In this document: positions 55,184 through 64,000 of the stretch, in pieces
Layout: each line of letters begins with the position of its first letter
Numbering within the stretch: position 1 is the first letter of the stretch
Assembly: GCF_007997085.1 (NCBI RefSeq)
Contig: NZ_VORR01000020.1
Span: 1 to 64,000, forward strand
Length of the DNA stretch: 64,000 nt
Direction of reading: 5' to 3'
Source of the DNA: Polaribacter sp. IC066
Lineage (GTDB): Bacteria > Bacteroidota > Bacteroidia > Flavobacteriales > Flavobacteriaceae
Program-made: the position numbers and the translations under genes
Notes under the pieces: generated by a model
The model's input: the letters and a program-made list of their open reading frames with translations, nothing else
What the model was told of the DNA's origin: nothing
The model's database searches: none

Positions 55184-58084
55184 TTACAATAAGGCCTCTT
55201 TTAAGATCGTTATTGGGTGTTTTGCAATTCGTTTTGTGCCATCAAAAATTTGATGCCTACAACTTGTGCCAGCTGCAGCAATTTCTGTTTCTGCACTATA
55301 ATTTCTTACTTTCGGAAATAAGGTGTCTTCGCCAACTTGCATACTTACTTTATAATGCTCTTTTTCATACCCAAAAGAACCTGCCATTCCGCAACACCCT
55401 GAACTGATCAATGTTACCGAATAATTTTTAGGAATGTTTAAAACTTGAAAACTTGAATGTGTTCCTGATAATGCTTTTTGGTGACAGTGTCCATGAATTT
55501 TAATCTCCTTTTTTTCTAATGTGAAATGATCAATATTAATATTATTGTTCTCTAACTCTTTTGCTAAAAACTCTTCAAAAGTAAATACGTTTTCTGCAAT
55601 TTTTTCTGCGGATTTTTTATCGTCTGCCAACCGAATATATTCGTCTTTAAAGGTTAAAATTGCAGAGGGTTCCACACCAATTAAAGGAGATTCTTTGGTA
55701 ATTACATCTTTAAAAATTTCGACGTTTAAATTACAAACTGCTTTTGCTTCTTTCAAAAATCCTTTAGAAATAAAACTTCTTCCAGATTCTTCATGATTGA
55801 TGATTTGTAAATTATAGCCTAATTTTTCTAATAGATAAAAAGCGTCTTTACCGATTTCTACATCATAAAAGTTGGTAAATTCATCACAAAATAGATAAAC
55901 TGTTTTGGTGTTTTTGGATTTTGGTTGTTTTTGATACCAGCTTTTTAAAGTTTTTGGCGCTAACTTGGGTACTTTTCTTTCTTGCGCAATTCCCATAAAA
56001 GCTTTTGCTAAAGAAGTACTTAACACTAAATTTGTAATTGCTGGCGCGATACTTCCTAGTTTGTTGTATTTTACATTATTGGCAAACAAATGGTTTCTTA
56101 AGGAATAGCCATTTGTTTCTTGATATTGATATAAAAATTCGGCTTTCATCGTGGCAATATCTACATTACTTGGGCATTCAGAAGCACAGGCTTTGCAGCT
56201 TAAACACAAATCAAAAACATCTTTTAATTCTTCGTGATTAAATTTATTCGTTTCGTCTGAATTGGTTAAAAACTCTCGTAAAGTATTTGCTCGCGCTCTT
56301 GTGGTATCTTTCTCGTTTTTTGTAGCTCTGTAACTTGGGCACATGGTTCCGCCAGCTTCTACCGGTTTCCTGCAATCTCCAGAACCGTTGCATTTTTCGG
56401 CTAATTTTAGAATTCCTTCACTATCAGAAAAATCTTGAATTGTTTTAATTGCTGGTTCTTTTCTGTCAACTTCATACCGAAGGTTTTTATCCATCGAAAA
56501 AGCATCCGTAATTTTTCCTTGGTTAAAAACATTGTTGGGATCAAATGCTTTTTTAATACGTCTTAAGAGTTGATAATTTTGCTCACCAATCATCAACGGA
56601 ATAAATTCTGCACGCACAATGCCGTCTCCATGTTCGCCACTAAAAGAACCTTTATATTTTTTGACTAATTCAGCAGTTTCCGTGGTGATTTTTCTAAACA
56701 GTACAACATCTTCCTTTTTCTTTAAGTTCAAAATCGGACGTAAATGCAATTCCCCAGCGCCTGCATGGGCGTAGTATACAGCGTTTTGCTGGTATTTATC
56801 CATTATTTTAGTGAATTCTACAATATAATTTGGCAAATCTTCTAAGGCTACGGCAGTATCTTCAATACAGGCAACCGCTTTTCTATCGCCAATCATATTT
56901 CCTAAAGCGCCCAAACCTGCTTTTCTTAAATAATGGACTTTTGCAATATCATCTCCATATACTTTCGGGTGATGGTATCCGAAGTTATTTTTCGTTAAAG
57001 CAGCAATTAAGTTGTCTGCTAAAATTTCTGTTTCTTCAATGGTATTTGCAGAAACTTCTAACATTAAAACCGCTTCAGGATCTCCCTGAAGAAAAAAGCG
57101 ATTTTTTGCAAGTTCGCGATTGTTTTTTGTGCAATCTAAAATGGTTTTATCCATCAATTCGCAATTGTACAAATTGTGTTTCATAGCAGTTACAGTGGCA
57201 ATTAAACTCTCATTTATACTTTTAAAATGAGAACAGACCATAATACTTTTTGCGGGTGGTAAAATGTCTAATTGCAGCGTAATTGAGGTAGAAAAAGCCA
57301 AAGTTCCTTCACTTCCAGACAAGAATTTTGCTACATTTATAGTGGGTTCTGTTCCGCCAAATAAATTAGAAGTTAAAAACTCATCAACCGCATATCCTGT
57401 ATTTCTTCTATGAATTTCTGGTTTCGGAAATTCTTTTTTTATTTCTTGTTGATTTTCTTCTGAAGAAAGTTCAGCGTAAATCGATTGGTATATTTTTCCT
57501 TCTAGGGATTTTTCTTTTGTTTTATTGATGAATTCATCCGAAGTAATTTCTTTAAAAATCGCGGTAGTTCCATCACTTAAAATAGCATCAATTTCTAAAA
57601 CTTTATCGCGTGTAACGCCGTATTTTATAGAAGTACTTCCCGAGGAATTATTGCCAACCATGCCGCCCATCATACATCGGTTAGAAGTTGAGGTATTGGG
57701 GCCAAAGAACAAACCAAAAGGTTTTAGAAAAACATTTAAAGAATCTCTAACAATTCCGGGTTCTAGGGTGATGGTTTTTGCTTGTTCATCAAAAGAAAGA
57801 ATACTCGTAAAATGTTTAGCAACGTCTACTACAATTCCGTCTCCAACACATTGCCCTGCCAAAGAAGTTCCTGCCGTTCTCGGGATTAAAGTAATGTTGT
57901 TTTTAGTTGCAAATGCAATTAAAGTTTTAATGTCTTTTGCATCTTTTGGAAAAGCAACAGCCAAAGGAATTTTACGATACACAGAGGCATCTGTTGCATA
58001 CAATGTTTTGTGTAAATTATCGAAAAGAACATCACCTGAAAGTGAGTTGTTTAAATTTTTTAAAATTGCAGTATCCATCATCAA
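55184..58084 (-). CDS. FAD-linked oxidase fused to an Fe-S/CCG-domain protein (D-lactate/glycolate dehydrogenase type)
   Basis: A 966-residue fusion. An FAD-binding (PCMH-type) domain covers about 1-250 (PRTAGTSLAGQCVGDGIVVD, CMMGGMVGNNSSGSTSIKYG), and the FAD-linked oxidase C-terminal domain about 250-540 (YYAHAGAGELHLRP, GSFSGEHGDG). Two 4Fe-4S motifs follow (CNGSGDCRKP..CP near 565, CLSCKACASECPSN near 630). A heterodisulfide-type CCG domain ends it (HGHCHQKALSG, SSGCCGMAGSFGYEKEHY). This is the architecture of membrane-associated D-lactate or 2-hydroxyacid dehydrogenases that feed quinones. The substrate among D-lactate, glycolate and D-2-hydroxyglutarate cannot be decided. The gene is monocistronic and starts at one of three neighbouring ATGs. 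Confidence 0.9.
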   Translation of the reverse strand: MMMDTAILKNLNNSLSGDVLFDNLHKTLYATDASVYRKIPLAVAFPKDAKDIKTLIAFATKNNITLIPRTAGTSLAGQCVGDGIVVDVAKHFTSILSFDEQAKTITLEPGIVRDSLNVFLKPFGLFFGPNTSTSNRCMMGGMVGNNSSGSTSIKYGVTRDKVLEIDAILSDGTTAIFKEITSDEFINKTKEKSLEGKIYQSIYAELSSEENQQEIKKEFPKPEIHRRNTGYAVDEFLTSNLFGGTEPTINVAKFLSGSEGTLAFSTSITLQLDILPPAKSIMVCSHFKSINESLIATVTAMKHNLYNCELMDKTILDCTKNNRELAKNRFFLQGDPEAVLMLEVSANTIEETEILADNLIAALTKNNFGYHHPKVYGDDIAKVHYLRKAGLGALGNMIGDRKAVACIEDTAVALEDLPNYIVEFTKIMDKYQQNAVYYAHAGAGELHLRPILNLKKKEDVVLFRKITTETAELVKKYKGSFSGEHGDGIVRAEFIPLMIGEQNYQLLRRIKKAFDPNNVFNQGKITDAFSMDKNLRYEVDRKEPAIKTIQDFSDSEGILKLAEKCNGSGDCRKPVEAGGTMCPSYRATKNEKDTTRARANTLREFLTNSDETNKFNHEELKDVFDLCLSCKACASECPSNVDIATMKAEFLYQYQETNGYSLRNHLFANNVKYNKLGSIAPAITNLVLSTSLAKAFMGIAQERKVPKLAPKTLKSWYQKQPKSKNTKTVYLFCDEFTNFYDVEIGKDAFYLLEKLGYNLQIINHEESGRSFISKGFLKEAKAVCNLNVEIFKDVITKESPLIGVEPSAILTFKDEYIRLADDKKSAEKIAENVFTFEEFLAKELENNNINIDHFTLEKKEIKIHGHCHQKALSGTHSSFQVLNIPKNYSVTLISSGCCGMAGSFGYEKEHYKVSMQVGEDTLFPKVRNYSAETEIAAAGTSCRHQIFDGTKRIAKHPITILKEALL

Positions 58085-58763
58085 AAAGTGTAAAACGTAA
58101 TTTCTCTACAAATATCTGAATAATAAACTCATTATTTTGTTCTAAAAAACTTCTTTGACTATTTTTATTGATTCTATAAAACAGCGTTTAAAATCCTGTT
58201 GGTTTTTCGAGAATAACTAAAACTAGCAAGTATTTTTAAACTTTTTAAATGAAGTTTTCTCTACTTATTTTTAAGAGTTTAATTAGGACCTTGAATTTTG
58301 GTATTCATAAACTTCTTTATTAAAGGTGCATGAGGTGGATGTTTTTATAAGTACCATTCTTTGACTTCTTGAAAAAAGAACAAAACTTTTAAATGAATTT
58401 TAGGCATGTTGAGCAATTCTTTCTTATAATTTTGATTTTGTGTTATAACCACAATTTTAGGTGCCAAAGTGATATTGTAGTATATAGCAGCAAAAATTAT
58501 TATTTTTTGGTTTGTTAGCTTGCTAAAATCTTCGCGCTTTTTGCTGATTGCTTTTGAATTATCGGTATCCATTAAAGTGGCATGATGATTCATAAACCGA
58601 TTAATTATAGTTTCTAATTTTTTTTGTGGTTTTTATTTGGTGTTGTACGAATTTTAAAGTTAACAAAAAGGAGGGAGGCGATTACCGAATTCCTCCATAA
58701 GTTCTGTAAGAATTAGAAGTTTGTTAAATCCATGTTTTATTTTTTTGTTAGAAAAACACCAAC
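58085..58763. other. Intergenic stretch with one doubtful small ORF
   Basis: About 680 bases. A minus-strand frame of 82 codons at 58345-58593 begins MNHHATLMDTDNSKAISKK and has a plausible polar start but a low-complexity end. I do not recognise it, and it may be a remnant. No clear promoter or hairpin was found otherwise. Confidence 0.35.
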
Positions 58764-59387
58764 TTAAAAATAGAAATTTACACCAATTGCCGAACTAAAT
58801 ACATCCTTAAAAGGAACCTCTTTAGATGTGAGTGCAAAAAACAAATAAGTTTCTACCGTGCCAACTTCTACATAAAAATCAGCTCCTTTAAAGATATTCT
58901 GATTTTTAAATTTTTTGTGAACTTGAACTCCTGCAAATAACGTAAAATGAATAGCGCTTGGAAGATAATAGCCTTTTGGATATTTATCAGGAAGTATAAG
59001 AAATGAGTTATTACCTGTTTCTACACTTGTTGTAAAACCAGCGATTGGCGAGAGTGTGAAATCGCCAATTTGTTTGGTGAAAATCGGAAATGTATTTTTA
59101 ATGCTAATTAAGTGAATATTTTCTGCATTTGAAACTGATTTTGGTACAAACCCATATAATAATTCTGAATACAAAACGTTCTGAGCAACCTCGTAACCCG
59201 CTCCTACAGAAAGAAGTCCTAGATTGCCTGCAAACTGCATTTTTGCATAATCTGGAATGTACCAAGCTTTTTCTTTTGCTTTGGTTTTTGTTTTTAGCTT
59301 GCTTTTTACAAAAGTAGAATCTTGTGCAAATGTGTTTACAAAAAAAGAGCATGTAAACACTGCTATACATATGTTTTTTATGTTCAT
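58764..59387 (-). CDS. Predicted outer-membrane beta-barrel protein, unknown function
   Basis: 207 residues with a signal peptide (ends VNTFAQ), a Lys-rich linker (KSKLKTKTKAKEK) and then alternating hydrophobic/polar strands. FAGNLGLLSVGAGYEV, SELLYGFVPKS, FTLSPIAGFTTSV and the C-terminal SSAIGVNFYF ending in Phe are typical of a small outer-membrane barrel. It follows the metallophosphoesterase gene after only 5 bp on the same strand, so the two are co-transcribed. Its function is unknown. Confidence 0.7.
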   Translation of the reverse strand: MNIKNICIAVFTCSFFVNTFAQDSTFVKSKLKTKTKAKEKAWYIPDYAKMQFAGNLGLLSVGAGYEVAQNVLYSELLYGFVPKSVSNAENIHLISIKNTFPIFTKQIGDFTLSPIAGFTTSVETGNNSFLILPDKYPKGYYLPSAIHFTLFAGVQVHKKFKNQNIFKGADFYVEVGTVETYLFFALTSKEVPFKDVFSSAIGVNFYF

Positions 59388-59392
59388 TTAAT

Positions 59393-60214
59393 TTATAGTT
59401 TTATTAGCTCAATCTCAAAAGAATTATCTTTTACATGTATAATACAGTATTTGGGTTTTTTAAGAGAAGGAACGGTTAAGTAATTTACACCGTCTCCGTA
59501 AGGCTTTTCATAAGAATAGCCGTGTGTATGACCATGAATAGACAACGGAACATTATTTTCTGACATTAAAGAAGTATAATTTTGTTCCATTGCATCGGTA
59601 AATTGATTGTCAGAAGGCGGAATATGTGCAATTACAAATACTTGACTAAACAGTGCATTATTGCTTAATTCTGAAGACAACCAATCAAAATCTGGGATTT
59701 TATTACTTTCCCAAACAACATTATCAAAAAGAACAAATTTGTTGTCGTTAAATTTAAAAGAGTAGTTAAAAGCACCAAACATTTCTTTATAAATAATGCC
59801 TCCATTAGAATTATAATCATGATTGCCGATAACAGTTACAAAAGGTTTTTTAAGGGTTTTTAAAATATCATAAAAAATCTCGTACTCTTTTAGCAATCCT
59901 TGCGCTGAATAATCTCCGCCAAAGATCACGAATAAAACGTCTTCTTTTTTGTTAATATCATCGAGAACAGTCTTTAAATTATCGTAAAAAAAATGAGTGT
60001 CCGTCACAAAAGCAAACTTGAAATCTTTAGATTCTGATTGGAGATCTTCTATCAATTGTAAATTTTTAGCAGTAGTATTTTTATCCTCTTCTTTAACGTT
60101 TGCCATATAAGCGCTAAAATTAAATATATTTTCGCAGGTAGTAAAAATCATTAAAATGCCGAAAAGCATGACGATTTTAGTTGTTTTTGAATAAAATATT
60201 TTTAAATATTTCAT
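59393..60214 (-). CDS. Calcineurin-like metallophosphoesterase, exported lipoprotein
   Basis: 273 residues with a lipobox ending at C27 (IFTTC), so it is exported and lipid-anchored. The metal-binding motifs are complete: D72/H74 in VTDTHF, D101 in FGGDYS, N131/H132/D133 in IGNHDY, H197 in VIAHIPP and GHTH at 228-231. Such enzymes cleave phosphomonoesters or diesters with two metal ions, here presumably in the periplasm. Together with the small barrel protein 5 bp downstream it may process a phosphorylated nutrient. No promoter could be assigned with confidence. Confidence 0.85.
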   Translation of the reverse strand: MKYLKIFYSKTTKIVMLFGILMIFTTCENIFNFSAYMANVKEEDKNTTAKNLQLIEDLQSESKDFKFAFVTDTHFFYDNLKTVLDDINKKEDVLFVIFGGDYSAQGLLKEYEIFYDILKTLKKPFVTVIGNHDYNSNGGIIYKEMFGAFNYSFKFNDNKFVLFDNVVWESNKIPDFDWLSSELSNNALFSQVFVIAHIPPSDNQFTDAMEQNYTSLMSENNVPLSIHGHTHGYSYEKPYGDGVNYLTVPSLKKPKYCIIHVKDNSFEIELIKL

Positions 60215-60737
60215 TAGTTTTTTACTGGTGTTAAATGAAACTAAAACGATCTGCTTTCATGCATACAGCTTTAGCTTCTACTTTTTTTTATGTTTTGTTA
60301 AGGAAAAATAAAATCGAAACACAGATTTTCTATCTTTAACTTTAGCGCGCGTAATCGCATAATCAGAATTTTCATCCCGATTTTAAACCCATGGATTTTT
60401 AGTCCATAGTGGTTTCGTTTATGTATTTAGTGGTTGATTATATGTATGATGTTTTTCGCTTTCATCACATATAGTGCTTCGAAATTCTTCAAAGGGCACT
60501 GCTTTTTTTCGAAGATAAGTTCGTGTAAAAAAAAATCCTTTCTTTCAATCAAAATTTTTTCCGATTTACAAAAGTGCAAAAATAATTTTTTATGAGGTTA
60601 AAGCCAAACCAATCTGACTTAGAAACCTATTTTTAACTTTTTTTTAGCAGATACACAGCGCTTATTTAAATCTATGTTAAAGTATAAAACATGTTGTTAC
60701 TGAATTCCTATATTTGTTTTACAAAAAACACACAAAC
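60215..60737. other. Intergenic stretch between divergent genes, no gene seen
   Basis: About 520 bases between the metallophosphoesterase gene (minus) and the carboxypeptidase gene (plus). It must hold both promoters, but no clean TTG-N-TAnnTTTG pair was recognised. A weak inverted repeat around catggattt/gtccatag (about 60390-60410) was the only structure. Confidence 0.35.
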
Positions 60738-63233
60738 ATGAAAAAAATAGTAGTATTCTTTTGTCTCGTCTCTTTTTCTATTTCGGCTCAAAAAGTAGAT
60801 TTGTCTTATTATTTACCAACAGATGTTACGTATAATAAAAACATACCCACACCTCAATCTGTTATTGGCCATGAAGTAGGCGAGTGGCATATTACTCATG
60901 ATAAATTAGTGCAGTATATGAAGGTGTTGGCAAAATCTTCGGATAGAATTTCGATTGAAAATAGAGGAAAAACGTATGAAGACAGACCGCTACTTTTACT
61001 AACGATTTCTTCACCAGAAAACCATCAAAATTTAGAAAGTATTAGAAAAATTCATATTGACGGAACGAATGATACTTCACTAGATGTTTCTAAAAACCCT
61101 ATTGTAGTGTATCAAGGTTTTTCTATTCATGGTAATGAACCTAGTGGCTCTAATGCCGCTTTAGCAGTGGCGTATTATTTGGCCGCAGCACAAGGAAGTG
61201 AAATTGACGATTTATTAAAAAATACGGTTATTTTGTTCGATCCTTCTTTTAATCCCGACGGATTGCAACGTTTTGCATATTGGGCAAATACCAACAAAAG
61301 CAAAAATATCAATCCAGATCCTAATGACAGAGAATATTCAGAAATTTGGCCAAGAGGCAGAACCAATCATTATCAGTTTGATATGAACAGAGATTGGCTG
61401 CCAGTTCAGTTACCAGAAAGTACCGCAAGAATTGCAAGTTTTCATAAATGGTTGCCTAATATTTTAACGGATCATCATGAAATGGGAAGCAATTCTAGTT
61501 TCTTTTTTCAACCTGGAATTCCGAGTAGAACAAACCCGTTAACGCCACAAATGAATCAAGATTTAACGAGAGAAATTGGAACTTACCATGCAAAAGCATT
61601 AGATAAAATTGGGTCATTATATTATTCTGAAGAAAGTTTTGATGACTTTTACTACGGAAAAGGGTCAACATTTCCAGACATTAACGGAAGTATTGGTATT
61701 TTATTTGAACAAGCAAGTTCTAGAGGGCATGCACAAGAAACTGTAAACGGAATATTAACCTTTCCATTTACGATTAGAAATCAGTTTACGGCAGCGCTGT
61801 CAACTTTAGAAGCAGCTAGAAAAATGCGCGTAAAAATCTTACAATATCAGCAAGATTTTTATAAAGAATCTAGAAGTACAGGCAGCAATAAAGCCATTGT
61901 TTTTGGTGATGAAAAAGATGCTGCTAAAAGTTTTCATTTGGCAGAAGTAATGAAAAAACAACATATCAAAATACACGAAGTAAAAGCTGATTTTACAGAA
62001 AATGGCAAAACTTTTAAAAAAGGATACAGTTATGTAGTGCCGATGAATCAGAAAAATCAACGTTTGGTAAAAGCAATGTTTGATGTTCGTAAAACGTTTA
62101 AAGATAGCCTGTTTTATGATGTTTCTGCATGGACTTTTAATCATGCTTTTGGTGTAGATTATGCCGAAAATGTGTCGCTTGCTAAAGCTGGCAATGAAAT
62201 TACCGATTTAAAAATGAATGCGGGTAGTGTTTCTTTTAAAAGTGATTATGGGTATTTAATGCCTTGGAATGAGTTTTATACCCCAAAAGCTTTAAATGCT
62301 ATTTTACAAAAAGGTTTGCGTGCTAAAGTATCGATGAAGAACTTTAAAAATGGCGGAATTTCTTATGATTACGGAACTGTTTTTATCCCTCTTCAAAATC
62401 AAAAATTGAACGAAACCGAGCTGTATCAATTTTTAAATGAAATTGCAACAGAAAGTCACGTGCTAATAAACGGAGTAAATACAGGTTTAAATGACGGAGT
62501 TGATTTAGGTTCTAATAATTTTAGAAATATTACAAAACCAAAAGTTGCTATGTTAGTGGGCGATGGAATTGCAGGAAACGATTCTGGAGAAATTTGGCAT
62601 TTGTTAGACCAACGTTTTGATATGGCAATTAGTCGTTTAGATACGCGTAATTTTTCTAGAATGGATATTGCGAAGTATACGCATATTGTTATTCCGAGTA
62701 GCAGCATAGAAAAAGTAGCTATTGAAAAATTAAAAACCTGGGTACAAAATGGCGGAATTATCATTGGATACAAAAACACAGCGAAATGGTTAGATAGTAA
62801 TAAAATGATTAGTCTCGATTTTGAAACCCCTAAATCAGATACCATTAAAGATGTTTCTTTTGAAAACCGTTCTTTAAAATCTGGTGCACAAGTTATTGGA
62901 GGTGCCATTTTTGAAGCAAAAGTAGATAGGTCTCATCCTATTAATTTTGGGTATAAGAATGATAAACTAGCGTTATTTAGAAATTCTACCATGTTTATAA
63001 AAGCAGACAAGCGCAGTTATAACAATCCTATTCAGTATACTTCAGATCCTTTATTAAGTGGCTATATTTCTAAAGAAAACGCAAAAGTGATTAAGAATAC
63101 AGTGCCTTTTAAAGTACAAAGATTAGGCAGTGGTAAAGTGATTGTTTTTACTGATAATACAAATTTTAGAGCTTTTTGGTTCGGAACAAATAAATTGCTG
63201 ATGAATGCTATTTTCTTTGGCGATCAAATGTAG
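60738..63233 (+). CDS. M14-family zinc carboxypeptidase, exported
   Basis: 831 residues from the ATG at 60738. The ATG 24 bp upstream would place eight polar residues before the signal peptide and is less likely. The signal peptide ends FSISAQ. The M14 peptidase domain covers residues of about 40-370. Zinc ligands are H131 and E134 in SIHGNEPSG and a His at 246-247 in LTDHHEMG. The substrate-carboxylate region is FDMNRDWLP, and the catalytic Glu is E324 in ILFEQASSRG. The remaining 450 residues include a glutamine-amidotransferase-like flavodoxin fold (VAMLVGDGIAGNDSGE, YTHIVIPSSSI). This layout is common in Bacteroidota M14 proteins. It removes C-terminal residues from peptides outside the cytoplasm. 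Confidence 0.88.
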   Translation: MKKIVVFFCLVSFSISAQKVDLSYYLPTDVTYNKNIPTPQSVIGHEVGEWHITHDKLVQYMKVLAKSSDRISIENRGKTYEDRPLLLLTISSPENHQNLESIRKIHIDGTNDTSLDVSKNPIVVYQGFSIHGNEPSGSNAALAVAYYLAAAQGSEIDDLLKNTVILFDPSFNPDGLQRFAYWANTNKSKNINPDPNDREYSEIWPRGRTNHYQFDMNRDWLPVQLPESTARIASFHKWLPNILTDHHEMGSNSSFFFQPGIPSRTNPLTPQMNQDLTREIGTYHAKALDKIGSLYYSEESFDDFYYGKGSTFPDINGSIGILFEQASSRGHAQETVNGILTFPFTIRNQFTAALSTLEAARKMRVKILQYQQDFYKESRSTGSNKAIVFGDEKDAAKSFHLAEVMKKQHIKIHEVKADFTENGKTFKKGYSYVVPMNQKNQRLVKAMFDVRKTFKDSLFYDVSAWTFNHAFGVDYAENVSLAKAGNEITDLKMNAGSVSFKSDYGYLMPWNEFYTPKALNAILQKGLRAKVSMKNFKNGGISYDYGTVFIPLQNQKLNETELYQFLNEIATESHVLINGVNTGLNDGVDLGSNNFRNITKPKVAMLVGDGIAGNDSGEIWHLLDQRFDMAISRLDTRNFSRMDIAKYTHIVIPSSSIEKVAIEKLKTWVQNGGIIIGYKNTAKWLDSNKMISLDFETPKSDTIKDVSFENRSLKSGAQVIGGAIFEAKVDRSHPINFGYKNDKLALFRNSTMFIKADKRSYNNPIQYTSDPLLSGYISKENAKVIKNTVPFKVQRLGSGKVIVFTDNTNFRAFWFGTNKLLMNAIFFGDQM

Positions 63234-63298
63234 CGCTCTCAATAGGCAGTTTTTCAGTCTTGCGTTGGCAGTTTATACATTCAATTAACAATTGTAAG

Positions 63299-63545
63299 TA
63301 GCAACACAATGTCATTTTGAGTGACTTTTGTTTTTCATCAAAATTGTACTGAAACAAATTAAGTTTACATATAGAGAAATTCTTAAAACTTTAAAGTTTT
63401 TTGAACCAATTGTAAGATCAAAAAAAGATGAGAAATAAGTAAGACCTGACAGGTTTTTAAAACCCGTTAGGTCTTTTACAATATTTACACAATCTTACTT
63501 CGAGTGATTTTGATTTTTCATCAAAATTGTATCGAGAAGTTCTAA
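63299..63545. repeat. Dispersed repeat copies related to the 54-55 kb array
   Basis: Two copies of a phrase, gagtgactttt..catcaaaattgta at about 63310-63350 and cttcgagtgatttt..catcaaaattgtatcgagaag at about 63496-63540, flank a terminator hairpin. The second shares cttcgagtga and ttgtatcgagaag with the array at 54346-55104. Confidence 0.65.
63441..63475. terminator. Hairpin of the dispersed 'AGACCT' type, probable bidirectional terminator
   Basis: aagacctgacaggttt (63441-63456) pairs with aaacccgttaggtctt (63460-63475) with one mismatch and one G-T pair. A T run follows on the plus strand. This AGACCT/AGGTCT hairpin is a form I know from other flavobacterial genomes. It lies about 210 bp after the carboxypeptidase stop. 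Confidence 0.7.
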
Positions 63546-63678
63546 ACTCTAAAGGCATAGAAACCTTTATAAACTATTTTTCCACAAATTTATTAATTTT
63601 TAATTCGTGAATTTGTGGCATTTTTTCTGTAACAAAATAGCGATGCAAACGTCTTAATTATAACTAACTATTTTATAA

Positions 63679-63837
63679 ATGAGCTTTTTTAGAGTATTCT
63701 TTGCTATTATTTTTCCGCCGTTATCTGTGATAGATAAAGGTTGTGGGTCTTTCTTTATTATTTTTTTACTCACACTTTGTGGCTGGATTCCCGGTGTAAT
63801 TGGTGCTTTGGTAATTTTAAATAATCCGAAGAATTAA
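63679..63837 (+). CDS. YqaE/Pmp3-family small membrane protein
   Basis: A 52-residue protein, MSFFRVFFAIIFPPLSVIDK at the start and GWIPGVIGALVILNNPKN at the end. Two membrane helices (about 4-16 and 24-45), the PP motif in the first and the CGWIPGxIGA stretch in the second match the YqaE/Pmp3 (UPF0057) family. These small hydrophobic proteins are linked to membrane potential and stress tolerance in other organisms. In the usual family the C-terminal half reads 'LLxxLGWxPGxIHAxYV', so the match is close. It is monocistronic. Confidence 0.85.
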   Translation: MSFFRVFFAIIFPPLSVIDKGCGSFFIIFLLTLCGWIPGVIGALVILNNPKN

Positions 63838-63899
63838 AGCAAAAACGGCGTCTTTGCAAATCAAGATTTTTTGCTTGATGCGGCAATCTCTAATTAAGT

Positions 63900-64000
63900 T
63901 TAGCGAATATTCAAAAACTCTTTTTCTTCTTTAGTCAATAAAATTTTAATGTTGCTTGTTTTTAAGTCAGGTGGCAAATTTTCATGAAAAGGTTTATAAA
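63900..64000 (-). CDS. 3' end of a gene cut by the window edge, unknown function
   Basis: On the minus strand the last 33 codons before a TAA (complement of 63900-63902) are open to the window edge. They read KPFHENLPPDLKTSNIKIL and end TKEEKEFLNIR. The composition is protein-like, so I take it as the C-terminus of a real gene. The family cannot be named from this piece. Confidence 0.5.
   Translation of the reverse strand, partial: YKPFHENLPPDLKTSNIKILLTKEEKEFLNIR

Noticed and set aside
1-64000. tRNA or rRNA genes
   Set aside because: I looked for T-loop (GGTTCGAATCC-like) and cloverleaf patterns by eye and found none that convinced; a covariance-model search would be needed to exclude them fully.

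Overview
The window reads as chromosome of a low-GC member of the Bacteroidota, most likely a marine member of the Flavobacteriaceae (Polaribacter/Tenacibaculum-like). The support is the very AT-rich sequence, type IX secretion (T9SS) C-terminal sorting domains on two exported nucleases, a TonB-dependent receptor with an N-terminal carboxypeptidase-like domain, the long fused PurL, and promoters with the Bacteroidota -7 box TAnnTTTG. No tRNA, rRNA, CRISPR array or prophage was seen.

Layout. 0-2 kb: the end of an IS66-type transposase, then an exported GIN-domain protein. 2.3-11.9 kb (minus strand): purL, two tandem T9SS-secreted endonuclease I paralogues, and an RsmB-like rRNA methyltransferase. 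12-15.4 kb: a T9SS-tail remnant and recG, whose helicase core is interrupted in frame by a DUF559 nuclease-like element with palindromic ends. 15.4-26.3 kb: a Crp/Fnr-type regulator, a decayed class III aminotransferase (gabT-like), a carbon-nitrogen hydrolase, a VOC protein, a large Orn/Lys/Arg decarboxylase, an ATP-grasp ligase and a succinate-semialdehyde-type dehydrogenase. Together these look like an amine (arginine/ornithine/lysine) utilisation or modification pathway. 26.4-33.9 kb: an MscS channel, a complete RND efflux operon and a small exported protein. 34-34.8 kb: a lipoprotein methyltransferase.

34.9-45.6 kb is an iron-acquisition locus. It holds a DUF4856 lipoprotein, an imelysin, an HTTM membrane protein, a FecA-like TonB receptor and an FbpABC-type ferric ABC transporter. 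Three copies of one 19-bp palindromic operator-like motif sit at the promoters, and a broken second copy of the receptor 3' end lies after the transporter. 45.6-49.8 kb: a small membrane protein, guaB, a second membrane protein and a DoxX-like protein. 49.8-52 kb is a gene graveyard that includes a frameshifted TetR regulator. 52-54.3 kb: an aldo/keto reductase overlapping an MFS transporter. 54.3-55.1 kb: a six-copy palindromic repeat array with a 247-bp higher-order period. 55.2-63.2 kb: a fused FAD/Fe-S oxidoreductase, an outer-membrane-type protein with a metallophosphoesterase, and an M14 carboxypeptidase. 63.2-64 kb: repeats, an unlisted 52-residue YqaE/Pmp3 protein and the 3' end of a further gene.

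The most unusual items are the in-frame DUF559 element in recG, a palindromic repeat translated inside purL, the ATP-grasp/decarboxylase/amidase cluster with its dead aminotransferase, and the shared operator of the iron locus. All assignments come from reading the sequence; no database search was run.
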